A stretch of 9,201 nt of DNA from Rickettsiales bacterium (GCA_947455845.1 CANGQE010000036.1:1-9201); one strand, 5' to 3'. Positions 1 through 6,741 are shown, counted from the stretch's first letter. Notes: generated by a model from the letters alone, not told the origin. Program-made: numbers and translations.

Positions 1-43
1 AAACTAAATTCACTTACAGCCCCTAGACTTAAAACCCAATTCC
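1..43. other. Left-edge sequence downstream of holC, unassigned
   Basis: These bases lie past the holC stop codon (44-46, read on the minus strand). On the plus strand, the frame beginning at base 1 is open until a TAA at 52-54. That would make it the last 17 codons of a convergent gene overlapping the holC end by about ten bases. The piece is too short to recognise or to call a gene. I see no hairpin followed by a T-run that would mark a holC terminator. Confidence 0.2.
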
Positions 44-478
44 CTACAAGCTAAATTTTACCCATTTTCCGTCTGTCTTCTTGTAAGAGTTAGTCGGTTT
101 AATTTTCTTGGCCACATCTTTTGCCACCGCAAGATTCTGCTCTTCAAAAAAATAAAAAACACGGGAGAAGCTGTTGGCGAATGTCACCGATGGTAAATCT
201 AAAAACACCAAATAATCCGCCTTGTTAGAATTTTCCTCTTTGTCAGAAATTAAAATCGGCTGGCGTTCCAAAACAAATTCCTTGTCGGAAATCGTAATGT
301 GGGGAATGAATTTATTGCGGCCGTAGCTCCACAAAGAATCGTCGATTGCTTTGATTTGAGTTGGGCTTTTACAGAAGATTAAAACTTTTTTCTTTTCTTC
401 TAAAATCTTGAGCAGCAAGGGCGCAAGTGACTTAATAATTGTTTCGTCAACTTGGTAGAAATTTATTTCGGAAGTCAT
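44..478 (-). CDS. holC: DNA polymerase III chi subunit (HolC)
   Basis: This 144-residue protein matches the chi subunit of the DNA polymerase III holoenzyme. Chi pairs with psi in the clamp-loader complex and contacts single-stranded DNA-binding protein at the replication fork. Visible family marks are the N-terminal NFYQ strand (residues 6-9), a hydrophobic strand KVLIFC (31-36), the signature DDSLWSYGRNKFIPH (46-60), a second strand ADYLVFLDLP (87-96) and the FSRVFYFFE stretch (104-112). Length is normal for alphaproteobacterial HolC. The ATG at 476-478 has an A-rich leader (CCAAACAA) and no Shine-Dalgarno. It follows rppH on the same strand with a 77-bp gap holding a palindromic repeat, so the two may be co-transcribed. 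In many proteobacteria holC sits next to pepA; that partner is not seen on the rppH side here. The psi partner is not in the window, and many bacteria outside the gammaproteobacteria appear to lack it. Confidence 0.88.
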   Translation of the reverse strand: MTSEINFYQVDETIIKSLAPLLLKILEEKKKVLIFCKSPTQIKAIDDSLWSYGRNKFIPHITISDKEFVLERQPILISDKEENSNKADYLVFLDLPSVTFANSFSRVFYFFEEQNLAVAKDVAKKIKPTNSYKKTDGKWVKFSL

Positions 479-511
479 TTGTTTGGTGAATAATTTTTAA
501 AAATACGATGA

Positions 512-547
512 GAATAGATCCTGAAGCAAGTTCAGGATGACACCGAG
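512..547. repeat. Solo palindromic repeat, AT-type, between rppH and holC
   Basis: A 36-base unit begins GAATAGATCC and ends TGACACCGAG. Its core is a perfect 8-bp inverted repeat, ATCCTGAA (518-525) and TTCAGGAT (531-538), closing a 5-base loop GCAAG. The same 36 bases recur at 6742-6777 with one difference, G for A in the first loop base. No inverted partner copy lies nearby, unlike the other three loci, so this is a half-element. It lies in the rppH-holC spacer and would form a hairpin in a shared transcript. It is not followed by a T-run in either direction, so it does not look like a classical terminator. Confidence 0.9.
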
Positions 548-555
548 GATAACTA

Positions 556-1053
556 CTACAAAAACCTAGAGAACTCCTCGACCACCTCTTCGTAAAGACC
601 ACGTTTAAAGGCCACAATCGCGTCAACAATACTACCCCGCGAGATCCATTTCCATTCAGAAAATTCCGGCTTTTCAGTTTGCACACAAATACCTTTTTCA
701 TCTCCCACAAACTCTGCCAAATACCACCTTTGCTTTTGGCCCAAATATTTCCCGCCCCAGAATTTTTTCTGTAATTTGTAAGGTAAATTGTAGTAATGGT
801 AGCCGTGGCTTTTGTGCAAAACTTTCACGCAAGTATCCGTAATTCCGGTCTCTTCTTTTAATTCGCGAAACATTGCTTCATCTTCAGTTTCCCCAGCGTC
901 CAAGCCACCCTGAGGCATTTGCCAAGAATCAGAATTATTGTCGATTCTCTTACCAACAAAAATTTCTTTTTTCTGATTGATCAGCATAATGCCTACCCCG
1001 CTACGGTAAAGGTAGTCGGGCTTTTCTTGATCTTGAGTTTCGGGAGCTGACAT
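556..1053 (-). CDS. rppH: RNA pyrophosphohydrolase (Nudix hydrolase RppH/NudH type)
   Basis: This 165-residue Nudix hydrolase belongs to the RppH/NudH group, which removes pyrophosphate from the 5' end of mRNAs to start RNase E-dependent decay; related enzymes also hydrolyse dinucleoside polyphosphates. The Nudix box is intact at residues 49-71: G49, E55, then RELKEETGI (63-71), fitting Gx5Ex7REUxEExGU, so the metal-binding glutamates are present. The preceding YRSGVGIMLIN (16-26) and WQMPQGG (44-50) are typical of RppH rather than of generic Nudix proteins. Length is normal for alphaproteobacterial members, which include the invasion-associated IalA/InvA proteins. The start ATG (1051-1053) has no Shine-Dalgarno. 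It is divergent from thrC across a 77-bp spacer and precedes holC on the same strand. Function assignment is strong; the exact substrate in vivo is inferred from the family. Confidence 0.93.
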   Translation of the reverse strand: MSAPETQDQEKPDYLYRSGVGIMLINQKKEIFVGKRIDNNSDSWQMPQGGLDAGETEDEAMFRELKEETGITDTCVKVLHKSHGYHYYNLPYKLQKKFWGGKYLGQKQRWYLAEFVGDEKGICVQTEKPEFSEWKWISRGSIVDAIVAFKRGLYEEVVEEFSRFL

Positions 1054-1081
1054 TGACTTGTTATTGGGTTGGCCTTAAAAA
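1053..1081 (+). promoter_or_regulatory. Possible sigma-70-like promoter for thrC
   Basis: In the 77-bp divergent spacer, TTGACT (1053-1058) is followed by 17 bases and TAAAAA (1076-1081). The -35 box is close to consensus and the -10 box weak (four of six). Transcription would begin near 1088, leaving a leader of about 43 bases before the thrC ATG. The -35 box overlaps the rppH start codon on the other strand. The spacer must hold promoters for both genes, but I see no convincing minus-strand pair of boxes. In AT-rich DNA such matches arise easily by chance. Confidence 0.25.
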
Positions 1082-1130
1082 TTAAGCACAACTTAAAAAC
1101 CTCCCCCTCAAAAATCAAACAATTGCTCCA

Positions 1131-2549
1131 ATGAAATTTGTTTCTACCCGACTTATTGCACCTGCCCTTTCTTTTGAAGAAGTTGTTTTGCAAGGACTTG
1201 CCTCGGATGGCGGACTTTACGTTCCGGAATTTTTACCAAGATTTGACAAAAGCTCTTTGTCGAAAATGAAAAAAATGACTTACGAAGAATTATTTTTCGA
1301 AGTTACGCGCCACTTTATTGACGGCGAAATTGAAGATAAAGCTTACAAAAAAATTATTGAAAAATCTTACCAAAAATTTTCCCACACTGCAATTGCCCCA
1401 CTTAAACAATTAAGCCACAATGAGTTTTTACTAGAACTTTTTCACGGCCCAACTCTAGCCTTTAAAGATTTTGCCCTACAATTCTTAGGCAATCTTCTCG
1501 ACTATTTTTTAACTAAAAGAGACCAAAAAATCGTAATCATCGGCGCCACTTCCGGCGACACAGGATCTGCTGCTATCCAAGGCTGCAAAGCTTGTAAAAA
1601 TGCCCAGATTTTTATTTTACACCCTCACAATAAAGTCTCCGAAGTTCAAAGAAGACAAATGACTACCGTTCTAGACAATAATGTTTTTAACATTGCCGTT
1701 GAAGGTAATTTCGACGATTGTCAAAACATGGTGAAGAAAATGTTCGCTGAAGAAAATAGCGGCAATAAATTTTTGAAAGACAAAAAAATGGTGGCGGTTA
1801 ATTCAATTAACTTCGCCCGAATAATGGCGCAAATTGTTTACTATTTTTATTCTGCTCTGCGCCTTGGCTGTGACGAAAAAAATGCCGTTTCTTTTTCAGT
1901 TCCCAGCGGCAATTTCGGCGACATTTACGCCGGATCTTTAGCTAAACGAATGGGTCTAAATATTAATAAATTAGTAATTGCCACTAACTCTAATGACATT
2001 TTGACGCGCTTCGTCAAAGACAATAATTACACTAAATCGCAAATGGTTGAGACCATTTCTCCGAGCATGAATATTCAGGTTTCGAGCAATTTTGAACGTT
2101 TACTTTTTGACGCTCACAAAGCTCAAAAAACTGAAGAAGAATTACCAAAATTAATGACTGCTTTTGAACTTAGCGGCTCGCTCAAAGTTGAAAATAACGT
2201 CTTACAAGCAATTCAAAAAGAATTCGACGCCTACGCCGTTGACGACGCCACCACTAAAAAAACCATTAAAAAGTTTTTTGAAACTACTGGTGAAACTCTT
2301 GATCCACACAGCGCAATTGGCGTTTTTGCTTCGCAAGAATTTATTAAAAGCGACGGTTACGCTGACGAATTAGTAATTACTTTAGCCACCGCCCATCCGG
2401 CCAAATTTCCTGATGCGGTAATCGACGCCGGCGCGCCAAATCCTGCTTTACCGAATTTTCTAAAAAATCTTTTCTCTGACCAAGAACGTTTTGAAGTAAT
2501 TGAGAATAATATTGATTCGGTGAAGAAGTTTATTTCGGAAAGGGTGTGA
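1131..2549 (+). CDS. thrC: Threonine synthase
   Basis: This 472-residue protein is a fold type II pyridoxal-phosphate enzyme that converts O-phosphohomoserine to threonine and phosphate in the cytoplasm, the last step of threonine biosynthesis. Diagnostic segments are STRLIAPALSFEEVVLQG near the N-terminus followed by the ASDGGLYVPE motif, the cofactor lysine K112 within GPTLAFKDFALQ, the loop GATSGDTGSA (138-147) and VPSGNFGD (257-264). The C-terminal THPAKFP-like motif appears as AHPAKFPDAV. Length fits the longer proteobacterial class of the enzyme. The start ATG agrees with the family N-terminus and has no Shine-Dalgarno. It is the first plus-strand gene after the divergent spacer, and its stop codon is immediately followed by a paired palindromic repeat. 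No other threonine-pathway gene is in the window. The sequence appears intact. Confidence 0.96.
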   Translation: MKFVSTRLIAPALSFEEVVLQGLASDGGLYVPEFLPRFDKSSLSKMKKMTYEELFFEVTRHFIDGEIEDKAYKKIIEKSYQKFSHTAIAPLKQLSHNEFLLELFHGPTLAFKDFALQFLGNLLDYFLTKRDQKIVIIGATSGDTGSAAIQGCKACKNAQIFILHPHNKVSEVQRRQMTTVLDNNVFNIAVEGNFDDCQNMVKKMFAEENSGNKFLKDKKMVAVNSINFARIMAQIVYYFYSALRLGCDEKNAVSFSVPSGNFGDIYAGSLAKRMGLNINKLVIATNSNDILTRFVKDNNYTKSQMVETISPSMNIQVSSNFERLLFDAHKAQKTEEELPKLMTAFELSGSLKVENNVLQAIQKEFDAYAVDDATTKKTIKKFFETTGETLDPHSAIGVFASQEFIKSDGYADELVITLATAHPAKFPDAVIDAGAPNPALPNFLKNLFSDQERFEVIENNIDSVKKFISERV

Positions 2550-2634
2550 GAATAGATCCTGAAACAAGTTCAGGATGACAGTGTAGGGAGATTCTAGAGT
2601 TACCGTCATCCTGAACTTGTTTCAGGATCCATTC
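2550..2634. repeat. Paired palindromic repeat, AT-type, between thrC and ccmF
   Basis: Two 30-base arms (2550-2579 and 2605-2634) are inverted copies of each other with a single mismatch (TAGATCC versus TGGATCC). They are separated by a 25-base spacer. Each arm contains its own hairpin, ATCCTGAA and TTCAGGAT around the loop ACAAG or its complement. The whole element can therefore fold either as two small hairpins or as one long stem. The left arm begins one base after the thrC stop codon. There is no T-run after the right arm (CCATTCCCC follows), so it is not a standard terminator, although a long stem could affect mRNA stability or limit read-through into ccmF. Confidence 0.93.
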
Positions 2635-2667
2635 CCCAACTCATTAGTTTAAAAAAATCACCAAATC

Positions 2668-4644
2668 ATGGCTCCAATAATCGGTTTTGCACTCTTACTT
2701 TTAGTTTTTTCAATCTGCATCTTCTTGCCGGTTTTTAATTTTTGGTCGTTACGCAAAACTTCTCATTTAGATTACCTCAACAAAATCTCTCTCTTCCTAA
2801 TCGGCACCGCTTTTTTCTGCGCCGCTTTTTCGCAGCTTTCACTAATTTATTCCTTCCTAATTTCCGACTATTCCGTCAGCAATGTTTACAATAATTCTCA
2901 CCACCTAAAACCCTTCATTTACAAAATTTCCGGCAGTTGGGGTAATCACGAGGGCTCAATGCTGCTGCTGATTTCGATTCTTTCCGGCTACAGTTTTGCT
3001 TTTCAGCTTTTTAGCAAAATCGATTCCAAAACCAAACTCGTAATCACTTCCTCACAATCAGCAATCATTGCTCTACTCGCTGCCTTTACCGCCTTTACTT
3101 CCAATCCTTTTGAAAGAATTTTTCCCACTCCAACAGAAGGATTAGGCTTAAATCCACTCTTGCAGGACATTGGTTTAGCGCTGCATCCACCAATGCTCTA
3201 CACCGGATACATCGGCTTCTCACTTATTTTTTCCTTCGCAATCGCCGGACTTTTGGTTGAAAGAGTTGACCAGAAATTCGCTCAATTTCTAAAATCTTGG
3301 CTATTTTTTTCTTACGGATTTTTAACTTTAGGAATCGGCCTCGGATCTTGGTGGGCCTACCGCGAACTCGGTTGGGGCGGCTATTGGTTTTGGGATCCGG
3401 TCGAAAATATTTCGCTAATGCCGTGGATCGCTGCAACGGCACTAATTCACTCGGTGAAGCTTTTAGAGAAGAAAGAAATTTTCAAAATCTGGACGGTATT
3501 TTTAGCAATCCTCACCTTCATTTTGTGCTTACTGGGAATCTTTTTAGTGCGCTCAGGAATTCTAACCTCAGTGCATTCCTTCGCCATTGACGCCAAGCGC
3601 GGCTTCTTTGTAATCGCCTTAATAATTTTAATTGGCGGAGCAGGTTTACTGATTTTGGGTGCTAAAATGCACAAGCTTGAGGGTGAAAAAGAAAAGATTT
3701 TTTTCTGGTCAAAAATTGGGGCGATTTTAATCAACAATTATTTTTTGGTAATCGCTTTATTCATTGTGCTGCTGGGAACTATTTACCCAATTTTTTCTCG
3801 TGGATTTTTTGACCAATTTATTTCGATTGGCCCCGATTATTACAACAAAGTTTTTGGAATTTTAATTGTGCCGTTCTTGGCGTTTTTGGCGATTTCGAAT
3901 CAGCTTCCTTACTCGCGACGGGGTGGACCCCGCAACAAGTGCGGGGTGACAACCTTTAAGTTGCCCGAAGGAACAATGGAAAGAGTAGTCAAACAGAGTT
4001 GTCACCCCGCACTTGTTGCGGGGTCCATCAACCTGCGCCTTGCATTGCTTTTTCTGAGCTCAGCAGTCCTCACCGCGCTAACATTTTTCTACCACAAAAG
4101 CGCTGATATTTTGCAGATCGTGATTTTATTTTTAGCGATTCTTTCTGCCTTACTGACGCTTTTTTCGGAGCGCTCCAACCTCACAATGACCCTAGCCCAT
4201 TTCGGCTTCTCCCTAATAATAATCGGCATTGTTCTCACCTCTTCTTTTGGAATCACCAAAGAAGTAAACTTACAAAAAAACAACTCGCTTACAATCGGTA
4301 ATTACGAAATAAAATTTAACGAAGTGGAATATCTCGCTGGTCCCAATTTTGTGGCGCGGCGGGGGAATTTTACAATTTTTAATCACGCTCAGGAAATTGG
4401 AGAATTAACTCCGCAACTGCGCTATTATCCTATTTCAGAACAAACTACTAATGAGGCTTCGATCAAACACGGAATTTTTGGTGATCTTTATTTAGTAATC
4501 GGCAATAAAGACGAGTCTGAAAATTACGCCATTCGCGCTTATTACCGACCGTTTATTTATTTAATTTGGTTAGGCTGTGGTCTGATTTTTTCTTCAACTT
4601 TCTTGTCCCTCCTTCGTAGACGGGAGGACAATGCAACCAATTAA
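2668..4644 (+). CDS. ccmF: Cytochrome c maturation heme lyase CcmF, with in-frame repeat insertion
   Basis: This 658-residue polytopic inner-membrane protein is CcmF of System I, which with CcmH receives heme from CcmE and attaches it to apocytochrome c on the periplasmic side. Many hydrophobic helices are visible. The WWD signature runs GSWWAYRELGWGGYWFWDP (19 residues) followed by VENISLMPW. The four histidines considered essential in E. coli CcmF are present: H173 in LALHPPMLY, H261 in ALIHSV, H303 in TSVHSF and H511 in LAHFGFS, the last being E. coli H491 shifted about 20 residues. The shift is at least partly due to a translated palindromic repeat at residues about 419-454, between the helices ending near AFLAIS and starting near LALLFLS. 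Reading frame is kept. It lacks neighbouring ccmE, ccmH or ccmG, so the ccm genes are probably scattered. ggt starts 5 bases after the stop. No Shine-Dalgarno precedes the ATG. Confidence 0.95.
   Translation: MAPIIGFALLLLVFSICIFLPVFNFWSLRKTSHLDYLNKISLFLIGTAFFCAAFSQLSLIYSFLISDYSVSNVYNNSHHLKPFIYKISGSWGNHEGSMLLLISILSGYSFAFQLFSKIDSKTKLVITSSQSAIIALLAAFTAFTSNPFERIFPTPTEGLGLNPLLQDIGLALHPPMLYTGYIGFSLIFSFAIAGLLVERVDQKFAQFLKSWLFFSYGFLTLGIGLGSWWAYRELGWGGYWFWDPVENISLMPWIAATALIHSVKLLEKKEIFKIWTVFLAILTFILCLLGIFLVRSGILTSVHSFAIDAKRGFFVIALIILIGGAGLLILGAKMHKLEGEKEKIFFWSKIGAILINNYFLVIALFIVLLGTIYPIFSRGFFDQFISIGPDYYNKVFGILIVPFLAFLAISNQLPYSRRGGPRNKCGVTTFKLPEGTMERVVKQSCHPALVAGSINLRLALLFLSSAVLTALTFFYHKSADILQIVILFLAILSALLTLFSERSNLTMTLAHFGFSLIIIGIVLTSSFGITKEVNLQKNNSLTIGNYEIKFNEVEYLAGPNFVARRGNFTIFNHAQEIGELTPQLRYYPISEQTTNEASIKHGIFGDLYLVIGNKDESENYAIRAYYRPFIYLIWLGCGLIFSSTFLSLLRRREDNATN
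3924..4027. repeat. Paired palindromic repeat, GC-type, inside the ccmF reading frame
   Basis: Two perfect 30-base inverted arms (3924-3953 and 3998-4027) flank a 44-base spacer, a total of 104 bases. Each arm contains the 8-bp hairpin ACCCCGCA / TGCGGGGT around the loop ACAAG or its complement. The architecture is the same as the intergenic AT-type pairs: GAYCC at the outer end, GGRTGAC facing inward. The element is translated in the ccmF frame. The left arm gives GGPRNKCGVTT, the spacer FKLPEGTMERVVKQ and the right arm SCHPALVAGSI. One other frame of the left arm would hit TGA within GGGGTGAC, so the frame used is one that avoids a stop. It is locally far richer in G and C than the surrounding ccmF sequence. 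Confidence 0.95.
4603..4631 (+). repeat. Small inverted repeat at the 3' end of ccmF
   Basis: TTGTCC (4603-4608) pairs with GGACAA (4626-4631), and TCC (4610-4612) with GGA (4623-4625), with one bulged C and a 10-base loop. It overlaps the last codons of ccmF, 18 bases before the ggt start. It might influence translation coupling between ccmF and ggt, or it may be chance; there is no T-run after it. Confidence 0.35.
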
Positions 4645-4649
4645 CAAAT

Positions 4650-6395
4650 ATGAAAAAACTTTCCTTGGTTTTTGCTTTTTTACTGCTCGTTTCTTGCAAC
4701 AATAAATCGCAAAACTTTAGCCTTTCCGACACTTGGATTGGCGAACCCGATTCCGGCTTTCGTGATTTAAAAGCTGTTGAGAGTAAGAACTACATGGTGG
4801 CCTCAGCAAGCGAAGTTGCTAGCAAGGCCGGTACAGAAATGCTCGCCAAAGGTGGTAATGCCGTTGACGCCGCAATTGCGACACAATTGGTTTTAAACGT
4901 GGTGGAGCCTCACTCCTCAGGAATTGGCGGTGGCGGATTTTTGCTTTTTTACGACAAAAAAATCGGCAAAACAATTTACTTTAACGGACGAGAAACCGCA
5001 CCGGCAAAAGCCCACAGCCGCATGTTTTTAAATAAGGAAGGCCAGCCCCGTGAATTTAATGACGCGGTGCGCGGCGGCCTTTCAGTTGGCACACCGGGAT
5101 TGTTAAAAGTAATGAAAGAAGCTCACAACAAATACGGAAAATTACCGTGGAAAGATTTATTTCAACCAGCAATTAAAGCAGCTCGTGAAGGATTCAATGT
5201 CAGCGAAAGATTCCACACTTTATCCACAAATATTTCTTACCTCAAAGATTTTGGTGAAACTGCCGAAATTTATCTGGATAAAAATGGCAAGGCCTACGCA
5301 GTTGGTGAAAAAATCACTAATCCGAAAATGGCGGCAACTTTAGCAGAAATTGCTAATCACGGCACGCGCTCTTTTTACAAAGGCAAGATTGCTCAAGATA
5401 TTGTAAGTGCAGTGCAAAACTCTAAAATTAATCCCGGTTATTTGTCGCTTTCTGACCTCAAAAATTACCGCGTCAAAAAAGGTGATTTAATTTGCGAAAC
5501 TTACCGTCAAAAATACAAAATCTGCACAATGCCTTTACCATCCGGTGGCTCAACACTACTGCAAATAATGGGAATTTTGGAAAATTTTGATTTAGCTAAA
5601 TTACAACCCAATTCACCTGAGGCTGTACATTTAATTGTTGAAGCAACTCGCCTTGCTTACGCCGATCGCAATGAATATTTGTCCGACACTTCCAATGTGC
5701 CTCTAAAAAAAATGTTGGATAAAAAATATCTAAAAAGCCGCGCCGCTTTGATTGATTTAAATAAGGCAATGCCTCAAGTTGAGGCCGGAAAATTCATTGC
5801 TAATGACAATAATTTAACAATGAATAATCGTGCTGTTGAATTGCCTTCAACCACTCATTTGTCAGTCTTAGATGCACAAGGCAATGCTGTTGCGCTGACC
5901 AGTTCGATTGAATATTTCTTCGGCTCAGCAATTTCGGTTGATGGATTTTTGTTGAATAATCAGATCACTGATTTTTCTTTTGAACCAGAAAAAAATGGCA
6001 AAAAAGTGGCTAATCGCGTTGAGCCCAATAAGCAGCCGCGCAGCTCAATGTCGCCAAGTTTTGTCTTTGATGAAAAGGGTAAATTAATAATGGTGGTTGG
6101 CTCACCGGGAGGCCCGCGCATTATTCAATTTGTGGCCAAGGCAATTGTAAATCATTTAGATTTTGGTCTTGATGTTCAACAATCAATTTCGCTACCATCC
6201 TTTGTAGTTTTAAATGACGTAGTTGAACTTGAGAAAAATCAAGACATTACCAAGTTAAGCTCAAGTCTTAACAAGATGGGCCACAAAACTAAAATAATTC
6301 CGATTGTTAGCGGTATTCACGCGATTACGATTGATCAAAATAAAATTTCAGGCGGCGCTGACCCGAGAAGGGAAGGTGTGGCGGTTGGGAATTAG
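4650..6395 (+). CDS. ggt: Gamma-glutamyltransferase, predicted lipoprotein
   Basis: This 581-residue Ntn-hydrolase precursor cleaves the gamma-glutamyl bond of glutathione and transfers the glutamyl group to water or an acceptor amino acid. The N-terminus has a lipoprotein signal: KK, a hydrophobic run, and lipobox LLVSC with the lipidated cysteine at residue 16, followed by NN, which favours the outer membrane over inner-membrane retention. GGNAVDAAIATQLVLNVVEPHSSGIGGGGF is seen in two parts (GGNAVDAAIA; PHSSGIGGGGF). The autoprocessing and catalytic threonine is T401 in PSTTHLSVLD, so the small subunit would start there. Downstream are LLNNQITDFS, the SSMSP motif and GSPGGPRII, which fit the oxyanion and substrate-binding regions. 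Total length matches E. coli GGT, and a lid-loop region is present, though slightly shorter than I recall for E. coli. It starts 5 bases after ccmF, suggesting co-transcription. It contains no visible damage. Confidence 0.95.
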   Translation: MKKLSLVFAFLLLVSCNNKSQNFSLSDTWIGEPDSGFRDLKAVESKNYMVASASEVASKAGTEMLAKGGNAVDAAIATQLVLNVVEPHSSGIGGGGFLLFYDKKIGKTIYFNGRETAPAKAHSRMFLNKEGQPREFNDAVRGGLSVGTPGLLKVMKEAHNKYGKLPWKDLFQPAIKAAREGFNVSERFHTLSTNISYLKDFGETAEIYLDKNGKAYAVGEKITNPKMAATLAEIANHGTRSFYKGKIAQDIVSAVQNSKINPGYLSLSDLKNYRVKKGDLICETYRQKYKICTMPLPSGGSTLLQIMGILENFDLAKLQPNSPEAVHLIVEATRLAYADRNEYLSDTSNVPLKKMLDKKYLKSRAALIDLNKAMPQVEAGKFIANDNNLTMNNRAVELPSTTHLSVLDAQGNAVALTSSIEYFFGSAISVDGFLLNNQITDFSFEPEKNGKKVANRVEPNKQPRSSMSPSFVFDEKGKLIMVVGSPGGPRIIQFVAKAIVNHLDFGLDVQQSISLPSFVVLNDVVELEKNQDITKLSSSLNKMGHKTKIIPIVSGIHAITIDQNKISGGADPRREGVAVGN

Positions 6396-6445
6396 GAAAA
6401 TTAAGAAGTTAGAATTAAGAATTGTTAAAAACACAAACTAAAAAC

Positions 6446-6730
6446 ATGAAAGTAAAAATTTTTCGTCCGGCGAAATCAGCAATGCAGTCTGGTAAACAAG
6501 GTAATAAAAAATGGTTGGTAACGCCAATTGAAGAAACTAACATCCGCTCAATCAGTCCGCTAACCGGATGGGTTTCAGCAAGTGACATTTCTTCGCAATT
6601 TCGTTTTGAATTTTTGAACAAAGAAGATGCTGTTAAATTTGCCGAAAGTCAGAATTTCGAATACGAAGTTGAGGAGCCGAAACTTCCTAATATTAAGCCG
6701 AAATCTTATTCAGCGAATTTCACGGGTTAA
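6446..6730 (+). CDS. NDUFS4-like NADH dehydrogenase (complex I) accessory subunit
   Basis: This 94-residue protein matches the ETC complex I subunit conserved region family, the bacterial counterpart of mitochondrial NDUFS4 (18 kDa subunit), an accessory subunit on the peripheral arm near the NADH-oxidising module. Recognisable segments are VKIFRPAKSAMQSG (3-16), KKWLV (21-25), SPLTGW (37-42), FLNKEDAVKFAE (56-67), YEVEEP (73-78) and the terminal KSYSANF (86-92). There is no signal peptide or membrane helix, as expected. I start at the ATG at 6446 because the protein family begins at MKVKIFRPAK; a TTG eight codons upstream (6422) is in frame but adds nothing conserved. It lies 50 bases after ggt and upstream of a palindromic repeat pair. 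No nuo gene is present, so it is separated from the core complex I operon. Its presence strongly suggests an alphaproteobacterium. Confidence 0.9.
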   Translation: MKVKIFRPAKSAMQSGKQGNKKWLVTPIEETNIRSISPLTGWVSASDISSQFRFEFLNKEDAVKFAESQNFEYEVEEPKLPNIKPKSYSANFTG

Positions 6731-6741
6731 TTTTACCTCGT

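Noticed and set aside
1..54. C-terminal end of a convergent plus-strand gene at the left edge
   Set aside because: Only 17 open codons are visible, with no recognisable sequence; it is noted as an edge stretch but not called as a gene.
447..710. A minus-strand open frame across the rppH 3' end and the solo repeat, coding CHPELASGS
   Set aside because: It overlaps rppH, which has a clear Nudix match in another frame. The open stretch and the CHPEL-type peptide come from the repeat, which is open in several frames.
2550..2634. Paired repeat after thrC as an intrinsic terminator
   Set aside because: The stem is strong but no T-run follows, and the same element occurs inside a coding sequence and in other contexts, so it is better called a dispersed repeat. 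A secondary effect on transcription is not excluded.
3297..3590. Open frame of 97 codons inside ccmF on the plus strand
   Set aside because: It overlaps the WWD domain of ccmF in another frame; its composition is Arg/Leu/Asn-rich in the way shadows of AT-rich genes are, and it has no recognisable family.
6422..6445. TTG start giving the NDUFS4-like protein eight extra residues
   Set aside because: The conserved family sequence begins at the ATG at 6446; the extra residues look like translated A-rich leader.
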